64,000 bases of DNA, taken from positions 2,895,001-2,959,000 of the forward strand of contig VICG01000002.1 in assembly GCA_008692225.1 (NCBI GenBank), in the 5' to 3' direction. The translations under genes and the position numbers were made by a program. Below, piece after piece: positions 24,312 to 37,902 of this stretch; within the stretch, counting starts at the first letter, position 1; each line of letters begins with the position of its first letter. The notes beneath the pieces were generated by a model. The model searched no databases, was not told the origin of the DNA, and saw only the letters and a list, made by a program, of their open reading frames with translations. Source of the DNA: Monilinia fructicola. Taxonomy: Eukaryota; Ascomycota; Leotiomycetes; Helotiales; Sclerotiniaceae.

Positions 24312-25579
24312 GAGAGTCTCTAGCCTGACCTTGCTTGTTGTATATACATTGTATGAGGGATTGAATGAACGAAAGGATTGGATAGGATAGGATAGGATAG
24401 GATACCCCGTGGAGTCGACCGGCCGGTTTCTTTCATGTCTAATGACGGCATATTGTACTACAAACTTCAACACATTCACTTTATTTTTCTTCGTTGCACT
24501 CACAACCAAACTCTCACCTTGAAAAACAGAAAACAATACTCACTCGCTCAACACACCTCTTCAATAGATCCACCGTGATATATATTGAGCGTGACAAAAA
24601 AGCTGCATCACCGCCATATAGATTATTCCTGAGTCATACCATCATAAACTCCACCCACTCCTCTCAGAATCAAGGGCCAAGAGCTCAGGGACAGCCGTAC
24701 CAGTTCGCGCCAAAAACACAAGAAAAAGAAAACAATGTTCCGGCACCCATGTCGTGACCGTGAAAACCAATCGCTACCCTATGTCCCACAGCTGGAAGCG
24801 CCCGTGTGGGCAAATGCACGCCAGCCATCGCCCGGAGCGTGTTCCGCGGACGGCGCCTGCGACAATGGGGGCGATGCCATTTGCTGTGGTGTGTGCTGCG
24901 CCGACGGGGGCATCTGTTCGCCGAGCTCGGACTTGCGCGTGGCTAGGCCGCACGTGGAAGCTGGGTCGTTCTGGGCTGGGCGTCTGGGCCTAGGGTGTGT
25001 AGTTGGGGAGAGGGTGGGGGATCCGTGGTTAGGGTGGCTGGTGCAGGTGTTTGGCGATTTGTTATGTTCACGCGCCGTCGTGGTCGACTGTTTGGAGTCA
25101 AGGGGGAGACTGTAGAGTTGTAGCTGGATGTTGAGATATGGAGAATATGTGGATTCGGCTGGAGGGGGAGATGAGGAGGGGTTTTGAAGGAGGATTTGGT
25201 GATTTTCGAAGAAAAAAAAAATTGTAAAAAATAAAATCGTGGAATATTAGGTAGGATAGCTATTAATAGCAGCCATAGATATAGTGGTGAGCTTTGCCTA
25301 TCTGCAAAAAGCTTGAGGAAAATTGCCTTGAGGATGGTGCATGATAGGGCGTTGAAGATCCACGACTACCTACCGAAGTACCAATCGTGCATTCAGAGAC
25401 ATTTAGATATCAGAGAGAGAAATCACTTTTCCCGAAGAATAAAAGGATGTGACAAAAGTTTTCCCAATTTTCAATCCAGTGTAAATTGCGAGGTAAAATT
25501 ACAATCACAATATACACCCATTGACCCGAGAGTTACTGTATCCACTCAAAATGGGCTCCGAGGCTCTACAATAGGGTAT
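24312..25579. other. Intergenic region with a GGATA repeat and a GC-rich patch
   Basis: GGATA repeats occupy about 24376-24404. A GC-rich patch at 24750-25110 opens several overlapping frames. The one at 24735-25115 is cysteine-rich but has no signal peptide or recognisable domain and is listed separately with low confidence. Confidence 0.5.
24735..25115 (+). CDS. Possible small cysteine-rich protein (weak)
   Basis: 126 codons from an ATG at 24735. Residues 34-62 hold a cluster of eight cysteines (CSADGAC, CCGVCC, GGIC). There is no signal peptide and no family I recognise, and two other frames are open over the same GC-rich patch, so chance is a real possibility. Confidence 0.18.
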   Translation: MFRHPCRDRENQSLPYVPQLEAPVWANARQPSPGACSADGACDNGGDAICCGVCCADGGICSPSSDLRVARPHVEAGSFWAGRLGLGCVVGERVGDPWLGWLVQVFGDLLCSRAVVVDCLESRGRL

Positions 25580-26164
25580 CTAGTTACTCAAAAAATAGTT
25601 TGCAGCAAGAGGCTCCCCAAGCTTTGCCGTCTTTTGCCAGTTGTCTAAATCATAACGCATGCGAAACCAATTGCTAAGAGGTTTTCCTCCCGCTGGAGCA
25701 TACTTATTGCCGTCAAAATCCTCGGGCTGTTCAAACAAGTAGAACGAGTAGCGATGAGGACCACTGCCTGGCGGCGGAGCCGGGCCAATATAGTTTGCGA
25801 CGAAAGGGGCGTCGGAAGTCAAGACATTATCCGGGCCTGCTTTGAATCCGGGCTGAATCCAATGAAGAATTGGACCGAGAACTCCTAAGGAGGGGAAGGG
25901 AGCATCAAGATCAAGCATAACGACTATGTAGGTCGAAGACGGATCTGGGACCGCATAGGAGATCTCGGGAGCGGACTGAGCTACTGTGAAGATGATTAGT
26001 TTGTGCTTAGCCACCCTGGCATAAATTTGGGAGGATAGCCTACGAGCGCGGGGGAGGTATTGCTTGGTTGTGATTGCTTTGCCATTGTAAGAGACACCTA
26101 GCACTTGGGATGTATTTTTTTCAATGGCATCATGGATGCGCTTAACCACTTCGTTGGCAGGCAT
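25580..26164 (-). CDS. Phosphatidylethanolamine-binding protein (PEBP/TFS1-like)
   Basis: PEBP proteins bind anionic ligands or phospholipid head groups; the yeast relative TFS1 inhibits carboxypeptidase Y. Seen: an ATG at 26164, then YIVVMLDLDAPFPS (the DPDAP-like ligand-pocket motif), LGPILHW and GPAPPPGSGPHRYSFYLFEQ, in family order. A 60-bp segment (26043-25984) has GT and CAG boundaries and a CTAAT branch-like sequence, and removing it brings the family's SAPEISY segment next to the N-terminal part. It is a multiple of three without a stop, so it is invisible in the open frame. Spliced length is 174 residues, unspliced 194; the spliced form fits the family better. No signal peptide, so probably cytosolic. 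A TATA-like element lies about 65 bp upstream. No indel is needed. Confidence 0.92.
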   Translation of the reverse strand: MPANEVVKRIHDAIEKNTSQVLGVSYNGKAITTKQYLPRARRLSSQIYARVAKHKLIIFTVAQSAPEISYAVPDPSSTYIVVMLDLDAPFPSLGVLGPILHWIQPGFKAGPDNVLTSDAPFVANYIGPAPPPGSGPHRYSFYLFEQPEDFDGNKYAPAGGKPLSNWFRMRYDLDNWQKTAKLGEPLAANYFLSN

Positions 26165-26225
26165 GATTGGAGATATAAACTAGTTAGGACCTGAAACAAG
26201 CTTTGCAGATGAGCGCATCTGCCGC

Positions 26226-26233
26226 TATATAAA
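26226..26233 (-). promoter_or_regulatory. TATA-like element of the PEBP gene
   Basis: TATATAAA (plus strand), about 62-69 bp before the PEBP start codon. It is the only such element in the nearby upstream sequence. Position and sequence fit a core promoter; not tested. Confidence 0.4.
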
Positions 26234-29200
26234 TATGCGGAAGCTTAGACAAATATTGAGAGGAAGGCGGAGACACTTCCAAATTCAAATCCGAGAGTGG
26301 GCTGTTAAATTTCAACAAGGTATTGGGAGGAAACTTGAGTGTATATGTCAGAACATACAAGTCCGAGTAGATAGCTAGCTACAGGCGCATCAGGACGAAG
26401 TTGGAATCCAGTGAAGTGTAGCCCATTTCCTTGCTATTCCGGACATTAGTTATTTCCGACGCAGGAAATTCCGCACTTTATTAGAATGGCTAGCCAATAA
26501 TAATCTGTTATCCAGAGATCCAGTCTAATGCTGCAAGTGTTGATGAGTGAATTAAGCTCTCAGCACTGTAGGAATGTGACAATACAGACATGACAAGGAC
26601 ATTCACGCTCATAGCACCCAGTCTTTAATGATATTTTCCTTGAGAGATCTTTCAACTCTGGGGACTATCCACTGACAAGATGTCTGTAACCTTTATCTTA
26701 CTCGGAAATGCAGGATCTTTACGATTGTGATGCAGGAATTCGAATAGACGCCAACTGCTACCTCAATGTCTACATGCCATTAGTGGCCATAGAGCTCAGC
26801 CCTTCCGTGATCACATCCTGGAAGTTAGGGAAACTTCCGAACGATAGCCCATTCTCCTACGAAAACGGGGGTGACATGGGCTAGTACTGAGACCTTGGAT
26901 TCTGCTTCGAATACCAAAGGAGGCATCAATTATAAACTGCATCTACAAAGCTTTGTAAGTCACCCATGACCGTGCGTGTGAGATCGGTTCTGGCGAAACT
27001 TGAACTGAAGACGCAGCCACCAGGTATCAACTGGGGTCGGAGTTGTTCGGACTCCTTAGCCGAAATGCATGTGGGTAGCTGTTCATCACATGTAAGAAGC
27101 CAGTAACCTTAGTGGTGATTTTCCATGGCGCCAACAGTTCTTCGATTGGGCATTTGCCCCCACTTTTGCAGAGATCGATAATACGATGTAACTGATTCTA
27201 ACCTTATGCGGGCAACCCTAATGTCGTTTTATAGTAGCCCGTTGTTACACTTACTCCGTCCACGGTACTCTCTTCTCCCATGAAGAAAGGTTGGATGGAG
27301 CGTCCAGATGATACGCTGCTACGAGGCTGGAGTCCGGTAGCAAAAGCTTGATAAAAGTGGCTCGATCGCTGTAAGGAGCTCGGACGGATAGCTTCCTTCA
27401 AAGTGTTGGTAATAAAGCTTATTCGAACAGCAATACAATGATATAACATGAATCTTCCGTGGCTTTATTCATCACTTAGGGCAAGTAGTGGCCTTGCCGA
27501 GTTTGTAAGGTCATTGTATAGAAATGTCTAATGGTACTTGACTTATGCTAAGCAAGGTTTCCATGTGGAATAACGATACTAACTGGTTATGTTACCTTCA
27601 TAGATAAGTCCATTATACGATAATGCTGATGGCCAGATACTATCTTTAGTGACAAGAGAGTTATGATCTGATATCAGTAGCTATAGATGACGAATCGTCA
27701 TCTCGTGGTCTTGATGTACGCATTGTGATATTGCAGTATCGATGACTGGCTGCTGCAGCTTTCCTCTTGAGCGTCTCGAGGAGATGATTCTTCTACCCTA
27801 AACCAAAATTAGTGGATAAATGGATACATAGATATCAAAGTGGCTTAGGTCACGCGAGAATAAGTGTTCTAGTTTCTCAACATACCACTACATACGTCAA
27901 CCCGTACCCTGTGGTATTATTCCTCTCGATTGGCCCTTGAGCAATTTTCCAAAATGGTATAATATTATTGGAACACATCCAATGTGTGTTATGGGAAAAC
28001 CAGTTTCACACATCTGTTCCACTACAGTAGAACTCAGGTTGCACTCTTTAGTTGCAATACAAGTGGATTGCAGCTATGCCTGCAACGATTTGACCTTGCT
28101 AAATCATAATCAAGGAATACGTATCAATGCTGTGGCATCTATCTCGGGTCCTCAAATCACCATATTTAGGCCATAGAGATCATGTCATCTCTCATTCACC
28201 TTCATTTGAAACTTAGAAAAGCGCAAGCTTATCTCAATTGTGGCATGATTAGATGTTTATTCGGACAGTTCTGCACAATTCACCGATTCATTCCTTCAAG
28301 GGTCAGATAACATTCTAAACTCACCCACTCTGCATGGTCATGGTTGAAAGGACCATGTATTTCTAATTATCGTCTCCTTCTCGCTGACTTCTGTGAGCCC
28401 TGGAGCTAGAGGCAGCCGATTTAGTGAATCGTCGTGTCGTCATTTAAGCTGCAAATATTGCTGTTGTTGAACGAGACTCGATGCGGAGCAAGTGGACAAG
28501 TGTAAATTCATGAACAAAAAGCAACTAAAACCTCTCTTTATAGCTCAATCGGAGTGTTCAAAAATTGAAATATTTTCCCTATATTCCAATCCAATTCGTG
28601 AAATCTGTAGTCCTATTCAAAAATCATGCCTGTAGAAGCTCTTTTAGCCATGTTAACATAAAGATGAACACTTAATGATGTGGCAATGGCAGCCTCGTTG
28701 TAAGAAAGTAGCAGAATAAGCTGTCTCCATGCAACAATACCAGCGGAATGTAGGCTGTAGACAGAATATCTTATACTGACATAGACATCCGGCTTGCTAT
28801 GAAGAGTGCTTGAATACGATTCCAACCAAGTGCTGAATTTCTAGTCAACTTGAATATTGAAATCAAATCCTCGTATCAAGTCGAAATGATCTAGGCATTA
28901 TCCTTGAGTGACTTAATAGGCATCGCAACATATTACAGTTTTCGAGTTTGATAGTTGTCTAATGCTGTTTAGTTGCTCGTTCATTACTCATATACCAATT
29001 TAAAGCACATAGTTGTCCACGCATTCTTCCAGTCTCTTCATAATCCGCATACAGTGACAACTACGACGATGGAATCATTCCTGTGTGGTCCCCAAGCTTG
29101 ACTACTGGCACTACATTGGCGGGTTCCATGTGGCTGGCGTCTGAATTGTCGCAGTACCTTGGGAATTCTAGTTGTACGTTTCAACCAAGTTTTCAATCAA

Positions 29201-32200
29201 TTCTCAATTCTCAGAGGAGACAGAAGATGCGAGGCAAGCGTCAACTCTATCTATCGGCATGTTAGAGGAAATGAACGCCCACTGATCATTAGCATAATGT
29301 CTGTGTCTATTTAAATTGATTCTTTCTACATTCATGATCTAAAGGCCAAGATTAGATATGGAACTACAGCTGGCTACAGTGGTAGGAGGAATCAATGACT
29401 TTGATTTCAGTACAACATCAACAGCTTTCCTCCTCCACGAGTGCTTCTCATGGCGCCGAGAAGAGAAGAGCTAAATGAGCAATTGAAGCTAGTGAATGGA
29501 CATAAAGATTGATACTTATCATATTTCAATTTTCCTAATCAAGCAAGAGTCACAATTAGACATTGATCTTTCTCTTGGATCTACTAATCAGCCTTTTGTG
29601 CTAACATCTAGCAGCTTATGGGAGGAGAATTGCACTGTATGTTGATCACCACTAGAGATAGCTATTGATACCTTACTAACCTTAAGGTTTAATGAATCGT
29701 AAATCATCTTTTCTTCCCCTTGAATTTAAAAAGGTCTTTTGGCATATTCTCCACAAAATGTCAAAATAAGAGTTTCGATAGCGGAATTATAACTGCAGAA
29801 CTTCCACGGCGCAACAACCCCATTCAAGTCTCGAATCTAATTGAAATTGCAGTCTAGCAAATTAGCAAGTACTAGATCAGCCTTTACCCTTATGGATACC
29901 TTACATTCTCTCACGTGATAGCCTTGTGATATCAGTATCCAGACAGGGATTCCCATCGATCCAGGAGCTTTGCATCCGCGTAGAGTATCGAGATATTCCA
30001 AGGTTGGCATATACCAGCGCCTATGGAGCATTATTGGGTCTCAAATTAGGTGAATTCACTGCAGTGGATGGCACGGGGCCATGTTAGCCCACGGTGGAGA
30101 GTCTTGGACTTCGCTACTCTAAAGTTTTCACCTGCATTGACTAGCCAGGGCTTCACATAGTGGAATCTTGATCACTCAGTCACCGGCAATATCTGTCCCT
30201 CTGTATTATCACACCCACCATAATTTTCGACTCTGCCAAGCCACCTTCCCCATCCAGAAGAGCCCCATAATTGCCCCACATGTTCCCGAGTGTCATCGCC
30301 GACTACAATTTCAGACGCATCCTCTTATTTTTAACACAGCCTTACCACACCCCGACCAATTCCCAAAAGAATCAATTGCAAATGACCTAGTCCCCAAACT
30401 CCAAGCCTCGCATATTTCAGCCAAACAGCCCTCTTCTGATCCCAACCGCAAACTCCCAAGCTCGCTCACCCCCAGCAAATCCCGAGGTTTACCATCTCTC
30501 TGGAAGCACCAAACCACTCATGCATATCCGTCATCACCCCCCAGCTTGGGAGGCAAGTTCAAACACGCAAACCCGGCACATCCAGGTTGCTGCTCAATAT
30601 GCATAGATGCGATGCTCTGCGTTCCCGCGCGAGAACTTAGTGGTCGGCATAAGAAGACGGCCCCCAATCTTACCACTTGTGAGTGGACTCACGATGCTGT
30701 CAGTTTACTTGCCTTTCACGTATGCGCTACTGTAAAGGATATCACCCGTCCAGCATGTCTTTTCCATGAATGAAACCGACGGTACTGGATAGGGTTAAAC
30801 ATATTTGCGTGAGGTGGCGGCGGATATATACCGTATGCATGGACTGCGCCTCTAGCCCTATGAGCTATGGATGGCTTGTTGGCTTGCAGACTGGCTTAAA
30901 GCGAGTAGTGAGTGTATGCAGCATAGTCTGGATATGTAGTGTGATGCACAGTGAAGGGGGTGGAAAGACGGGTAGGGCGAGGCGAGGCGAAGTGAGAGGA
31001 TGGGCATGGGCTTAAGAATGACTATTTGTTTATTTACGGTCTGATGGATATGGGTTTTCAAATTCTACATTTTGGCCCTACTTTCCGAGTTCAGGGATTG
31101 ATGTCTAGCTGGCTGGGGATGCACAGTCAGTGATATGATCCTGACGGGAGAATTAATCGATGGAGGGTCTAGTCAATGATTTAAAAGGAGACATCCGTAG
31201 ATTGAATTTGAGTGTGTATGAATGAGCGAGGACATATCGTGAGTAATCTATGCATCAATTCGAAATAATATAGAAGCTGCTCGAACACCACCAGACTTGA
31301 AGAAGCAAACATCAGCAGGCAAATATTTCTCGCTTAACCGCTGTACTCCCAAACACCACAGTGCTTCTCGTCAAAATGTGGTATTGGCAAAGCGACAATC
31401 TAGCTCAACGGTTAGATACGACAACTCGAGGTCCGGTGGTATCTTTGTGGGGAGCATTCGATCCCCTCGGAGTCAGGGATATACACAATCAACAGGGCCA
31501 ACAAAGATTAGGGCATACAGCACCGAGCCCGAACTTTTGCTATTTGTGTCTGATTTGTAATTTTGTGTCTGGGTTACGAGCAATTTCCATAGTGGGCTCA
31601 TATTTTGAACAAGATCCCATCTACCCCTCAATGTAGAACTCGAAGGGGAAAATTGGAATATCTAAGCATAAATAATCAGACTATATCATCGAACTGGGTG
31701 TAGAATCTGACCTTGAAGCACAGAGAATGATCCATAGCCATCCCATTCAGAATGCGATTCGGCAACTGTAAATTCCTATTCCTGCATCGAAAGTCTTGAC
31801 TTTGACGCCATAGTAGATTTCCTCGCTATAAGAAATGTGCCTCTCCCAGCAACAGATCAGAAAATAACAGAAAATATGGCACGGTCTCATTTCAATTCCC
31901 TATAAAGAGCAGACTAGATCTCCCTGTTATTAATCTCAAGACATTCTCCCCATAGCAGTATGTGAATACAGTCCAGGGGTGAAGTTATAGCAAATTTGAA
32001 TGTGTGATGCTAGGTTAGGTTCGTCGAAGACGAACCATGTCTCAAAGTAAAGCGCTTCCTATCATTCCTCCCTTGAAATGATTGATTCTGCAGATTGAAG
32101 AATCTTTTTTCTGTTCCGAGTTTCTCGATTGCTTGTTTTAATACATACCACTCTGTCAGTCATATGAATCCCATTCCGATCGCCAGTTGACGCGAATAAA

Positions 32201-35200
32201 GACTAAGATTAGAATCCTGTACGTGCTATGTCACATACCACTGTTGGTATTGAGGTAACTGTTGGACCTTATCTATTGCGGATATGAACTGTTAGTTTTG
32301 TTCTGTTGTTGTTTCTGGGGAAAGTGGATGAAGTGGGGTGAAAGGAAGCTTTGACTTACTATCCTGAGAGGTGGGCCATGTTACCATTGATGCTATTCCG
32401 ACATTTTTTGCGGGTGACATACAGTTGGAATGTAAGATTGGGTCGTGGGATTTTGGTATGGCGGCTGTGGCATGACGGAGCTTGGCGGCAGTAGGGTAGT
32501 TCCAAAGTTTCTGAAAAAGGGAAGACCGTGAAAGTTTTGAGCTAGTTGTCCTTGTCATGATGGAAGCTGCGCCAATGGAAGTGGCTAGTTCTATGTGCGA
32601 TGTCAGATTCTGACACAAGGAATGCGCTTTATTCTGTTTATAGGACAAGACTAAGTTGAGGGTTCGACCGTGAAATGTCGTTCTGAAAATACATGTTGTC
32701 TTCAATGACTATCAAGCAGTTTGGTCTAAAGGTGAAGTTCAGTCGAAGCCGTTGAGAAGCCTGAGCGAAACCCTCCAGGCCAACACAGTGATAATATGAC
32801 GTTGGTCTTAGCTGGGGAAGCTCAAACCAAGTGTATCAGCTTGAGACTGCAAAGTTGTTCGCACAGTTCCTTAGTTTGGGGGAAAACTTTGTCGTCAGGT
32901 ATCATAGAGGTTTGAGGTACGCTGTTGTCTGTGGCCAAAATGCAGACTACAGATCAAAACATTTTGTGACATGGATGTGAATTAGAATTTTTGCATTGCA
33001 TGAGAAAGATGACTCGCAGGTACGAAACATCTCTCTCCTTTCTTGAGGGTGCTATGAAGTTAGCACAAAGAGGATGTCTCTAATCCGTGCTGCAATGGAT
33101 AGAGTGCGAAGTGGCTTCATCTCTCTTTTTGGTAGTCCCAAGAATGAGCCATATATTGTGAAGTACACTTTTTATTTGCCTGTATTATATCAACTTTATG
33201 GCCGAAATAGATGTTTCGAGCTCGCAGGCCGAGTCTGACAGTACAAGAGCCAGAAATACGTAGCTAATGATAATTTGTATAAGCAAGAAACTCCCGGAAG
33301 TTCCCTAAAAACAAAGGAAGGGGTCGTAAGGAGCGATTCTCATAGCAGTATTAGAAATTTGTGTTTTGTCAACTCATCCACCCTGAGAGTTATTTTCAAA
33401 GACCCATTAACTGGGCATCGAAACACGTTCTGTGGGGGAGGGGGTGGCACGAAGAGTATAAATTTGGGCTGGTACGAGCCATATACCAACTTTAGCTTTT
33501 GGAACTGTATCCTGTCCAATATTGCCTGTTGCCACGCCGTTATCCTGGTCTCGAAGCTCCAGAAAAGATGATTTTCAAGGTTCACAACAGGAATTCTTGT
33601 CACAAGTTGTTGACATGCTTGTTAACCGCTTTCTAAACTCTGGGGGCCGCGAAACCACTCATATCTCAGCTCGTACCGTTTGTAGTTAGGATGATTGTTC
33701 AGATGGTTTATGGCTAGGATGAACTGTTCTGGGTTTCCTTTGGAATCTCTACTGTTATTTCAGTTGGAACCATTGATCCTTCGTCAGAATCAGCTCTTCA
33801 TGATATTCATTCACAATTCGTGGATGAGCATGCCCTCAGCTTTCAGATCCAACTATATGCCGATCAATCTTTTTCGTCAACGCAGCCTTACGACAAGATA
33901 TCCGCGATCAATAGTTAAGATGGGCGGTACGTCGTGTTTTTATCTCGCATGAAACTGGTTGGTTGTTAAGCTTTCCCATCAAATCCGTGAGCATTTATCT
34001 CATTCCGACAGCATGGTAAAACCGGAAACTGGGACTCTTTCTGAGTATGCATACAGCAGCATGCAGAGGTGGGTAGTAGATAATCTGACCGACCAAAGCG
34101 TCTATTGAACTCCTCATTTGTATTGTCAAACCCTTGTTTTATTGAAGTTTCTGGCGGTGTAGCCTCTCTGCATCAATGTCCATAATTGAACGAGAACAGT
34201 GGTCTGGAATCCTATAAACCAAGGGACTGGATTGATATGTTCCCCTTTTAGAAATATTTACAATTAATAAGAAGCATCCCCGTGCAGTAGAAGAAGAGAC
34301 AAGTGACATTCGGGTAACTGATGGCAAAATAAGGAGCTACTGTAGATGGATGGATGTTCGTTCATATTCAAGGGTTCAAATGGTCTTAGCTCTTAGCTCC
34401 TAGCCCTTAGCCCTTAGCCCTTAGATGGCATCTTTACCCCAGCATTATCGGCACATCGTTCTTTTCCACTCTAGATCTCTCTAATTCAATGGAAAATTAC
34501 GAACCGAGATCCATTTGATAAAACTAGGATACAACCTTGTGACCCTGTTGATGATGAATAGGGTTGACTGTCATTATCATTGTGAAATATGTTCTTACTG
34601 TAGTTCCTCTGTTTTCCGTCCCTTTTCTTTCATGTTCGACAATCATTCAAGGTTGAGGGGTAAAGAATGAAGGTTGAGGGGTAATAGATGACGGGTTGAG
34701 GGAAAGGGGTTAAGATCGAGATTGAGGACGGAGCAGTACGGAGCAGTACGTACCCAATGTTTCCCTGGGCTATGTACCCAGGCTGTCCTTGATTTAGAGA
34801 TTTCTCAGGCTATTAACTAATTCCTGTATTGCATACGTGGCTGCGCATGTCCATGCACAGTGCACAGTGCACACACCACTAGGAATAAGGCGTGGTGGAT
34901 ACATTACCTTATGCTTAAGCCCCCGTTCTTCCCGCCGTATTCATACAGGTAGGTACTCTTCGACACCCTTACAGCAGCCAAAGCCGTTAAGTGTGACATT
35001 CGGCAAGAAATGAGCCATGAACTTCGTGTTCAGGCTATTTCGTATGCCAATTTGGTACCCTCCATACTTGACAGGCCGTTCAATTCGTGATTATTTTGTG
35101 CCGCAAGGAGCAGATTGCAGATTACAGATTGATAGTATATTGTAATTGGAAGGATACAAACATGAAACCACCAGAATTTATCTGTTCTCGCCGGGAGGAT

Positions 35201-37902
35201 TCATGATCGGCGGATATAGAGAAAAATCGACCATCCATCATATCTTCCATCATACCCTCCATCATGTCGATCAAAGGAGACTATCACAATGAAGTCTTTC
35301 GAAAATCGCCGTCCGGATCCGAATTCATTGGTCCACAGTGGCCTTCATCTAACGCTGAGGATAATTACAGTAGAATGTAGAATGGTTGCGGAAGGCATTT
35401 GCCTGCACAGCTTGCTAACGTTACCGACAGTGTGGTTCAGTCTAAGCATGGGTACGAAAGATGTGTGCTGTCTCGAACGGTCGACCAACAAAATCAAATC
35501 ATGAGACCGAAGAGACTTGCCGGTTATACCGGAATCTAGGTAATCACTAAACTCCTTTTAGCATCCCGTTCATGTTGCATCTTCCTATCCATCCACCATT
35601 CCACTTAGTAGATTTGGGAGACATTCGTGTTATGCTTGCATTCAATTGTTTCTTCTAACAAATTTTGATTGACGCGGCTGTACACTCAAGCTAACAAACT
35701 AACGGCGTTAGATGCGCTTCTCTATCCACGTACATTCAGCTTAAGCATGCTTAGGTTGTTTGTCACCCGCTAGAAGCCCGTAGCTGAAAGCTTGAATCGC
35801 TAGTAGGCTACTTTCCGCAAGTCCTTTCATCTTCGACCAATGAGAAGCACACTGACATAAGGGATGAGTTCATTGCGGAGTGGATTAAAATTTGACATTA
35901 GACTGCTAATGCAACGTCAATCACAAGAAAATAGATTGCTTGATTTGATTTGGAGTCGGTCGTGGATCGGTTGTACTACTGGGGTGTTGAAGAGAAGAGA
36001 CAGAACAGGGGCTTCGACAAGCAATAAGGGTCGAGATTCCAAAACGCTCCACATTTGAGGGATCACGGAAGATAGCCCTAGACTTAAAACGTTAATACAG
36101 TCAAGCGGCATCGATCGCTCATTACCTCCTCAAAGCATGATGCTGGCGATGAGGTGCCGTGCTCCGTATGTATATATGGCGTGTAATGAATTGTATGTCA
36201 TGTAGCCTTTTCCAAATCGAGCATTAGATGGTTTTTTGATATAAGCACTAGATTTCATAAGGAAGTTCAGTATTCGCTTGAGTTTATCGAACAGGAGATG
36301 ATGATTGGTTGATAACCCGAAAAATTCTTTGACAGAGCTTTCCTATCAGATCAGGGGATGATCAATTAGTTTTTACAGGCATCCATGTCACTAATGCACG
36401 TACATAAACTCGGTTCACAAATCCACACGAGTCCACAAAAGGCGCGCGGTTCGAAATGTTGTTCGCTTCACTTCATCCATCATCCATCCATCAACATTTG
36501 AGGGTGACAAGGGCTCAACTGCCTTCTCTCCACCATACCTCTCTCCACTCTCTCCACTGCCACTCCCCTACTACCCCTCTTTGGGCTAAACCTGCTCACA
36601 GGCTCTCCTTTTGTCAGGATTCTGATTCGCTAATGGTCCGAGTCTCACATCCTCTCCACTATGGGACGAACCGTTACCGTGCCCTCGGGATCAAGCACGT
36701 CGTTTCATTCGATTCAATCATGTTACAATGAACTGGCATCCCCTGCTAAGGCTGGAAAAGCCTGAAACATGCCCCAATTAGCAGGATTCAAAACATTTTC
36801 TACGTTGACTTGCATGGAAAATTTAGACTCTTGAGGAAGTTGTCTGGCAGTGACCGCGTACCAAAGTATATGTCATTTGGTTACCCGGTGGCCAGTGGCC
36901 ACAAAGCATGCCTCTATTCGTGTGTCACAGGATGTTTCCCTGCACCTGAGATCCAGAATGTCATCAGCTACGAAGGCCTGAAAGTGATCTCAAATTCGAA
37001 TACGATTGCAAGAGGCATTTTTGCCCGATAATCACCGATCTAATACAATTATAATTATCAAACGGTAGAAATTTGCGGAACATCTGCCGTTGGTCCGGAT
37101 CCTCAAGATCGATTCAATCCTTACTCCACAGTGCACAGTGCACAGTGCACATCCCCTAGTATGATAGCCTTAGATTCTCGTGCCCGCCTTTGTCTAATTA
37201 GACTCTATCTCGGGGTATTCAGGAAGACTATATATAATGGGTAACAAACAAGGTTGTGTAACAACAGGCAGCCGCCGTTGCACACGCTGGGGTATCGTAT
37301 ACTTCTGAGTTTTTAAGCTTGAAGTACCACTATACCAGAATCGAATAGGAGAATAAATAAACGTCAAGTCGGCTAAAATTCCCAGGGCTCAATTCATATT
37401 TGCTACCAAGTACCGTGCATTACTAGATAATTCCCCTCATATCCCGGCGGCTACCCCCCTCCCCTGCTCATACGCATATCCCACTTTGTTTAGTTAAGGC
37501 GCTACCTTGTTCCTACTCACTGCCACCTGGTCCACGGCCCAATGAGTGACCAGGGCTGAGTTTGCTGTGCCTCTCATTCTGTTTAGACTTATAGGTCCTG
37601 ACTGGCATAAAAAAGAAGTCATCGATCTTCTAATTGCAAGCGAGGCTTCCATCTTTTAACTACAAATTGTCAGGCAGATTGGTTTGGTTTGATTGTGACT
37701 ATATAACTACAAAACGCCTGTTAGCTTTTAAATGCTTGATATATATTCTGGTAAGACTTCCCACCATTGTTGCATCTCATATATCTTTTCTCCCTTTATT
37801 AAACTTTTTCCAGCTTCTATCCAATCCCCTACATCTTACGAAGACTCTATTCCTATTACATCTCCAATTATTTTCAAGAAACCTCTTCTACCTCGTCTCA
37901 AA
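26234..37902. other. Gene desert, about 11.7 kb
   Basis: No family-level coding signal was found on either strand. The longest frames (30168-30773 plus, 201 codons; 32292-32705 minus, 137 codons) are Pro/Ser/His/Thr-rich without domains. Noted: CAGTGCA repeats at about 34856-34873 and 37130-37150 in similar context, a CTTAGCC repeat near 34390-34425, and scattered GC-balanced patches (26940-27450, 33400-33600) that might be decayed coding DNA. With the indel rate seen elsewhere in the window, a rapidly evolving gene could be missed here. Confidence 0.5.
30168..30773 (+). CDS. Unassigned open frame, 201 codons (weak)
   Basis: Starts with ATG at 30168. The composition is rich in Pro, His, Ser and Thr; there is no signal peptide, domain or repeat, and a few cysteines near residues 146-149. 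The plus strand is C-rich here, which by itself suppresses stops. I regard it as probably not a gene, and list it because it is the longest open frame in the desert. Confidence 0.15.
   Translation: MITQSPAISVPLYYHTHHNFRLCQATFPIQKSPIIAPHVPECHRRLQFQTHPLIFNTALPHPDQFPKESIANDLVPKLQASHISAKQPSSDPNRKLPSSLTPSKSRGLPSLWKHQTTHAYPSSPPSLGGKFKHANPAHPGCCSICIDAMLCVPARELSGRHKKTAPNLTTCEWTHDAVSLLAFHVCATVKDITRPACLFHE

Noticed and set aside
31385..31490. tRNA-like sequence (AGCTCAACGGTTAGAT ... GGGAGCATTCGATCCCC)
   Set aside because: The D-arm and T-arm resemble a tRNA, but the acceptor stem halves do not pair and the T-loop is one base too long.
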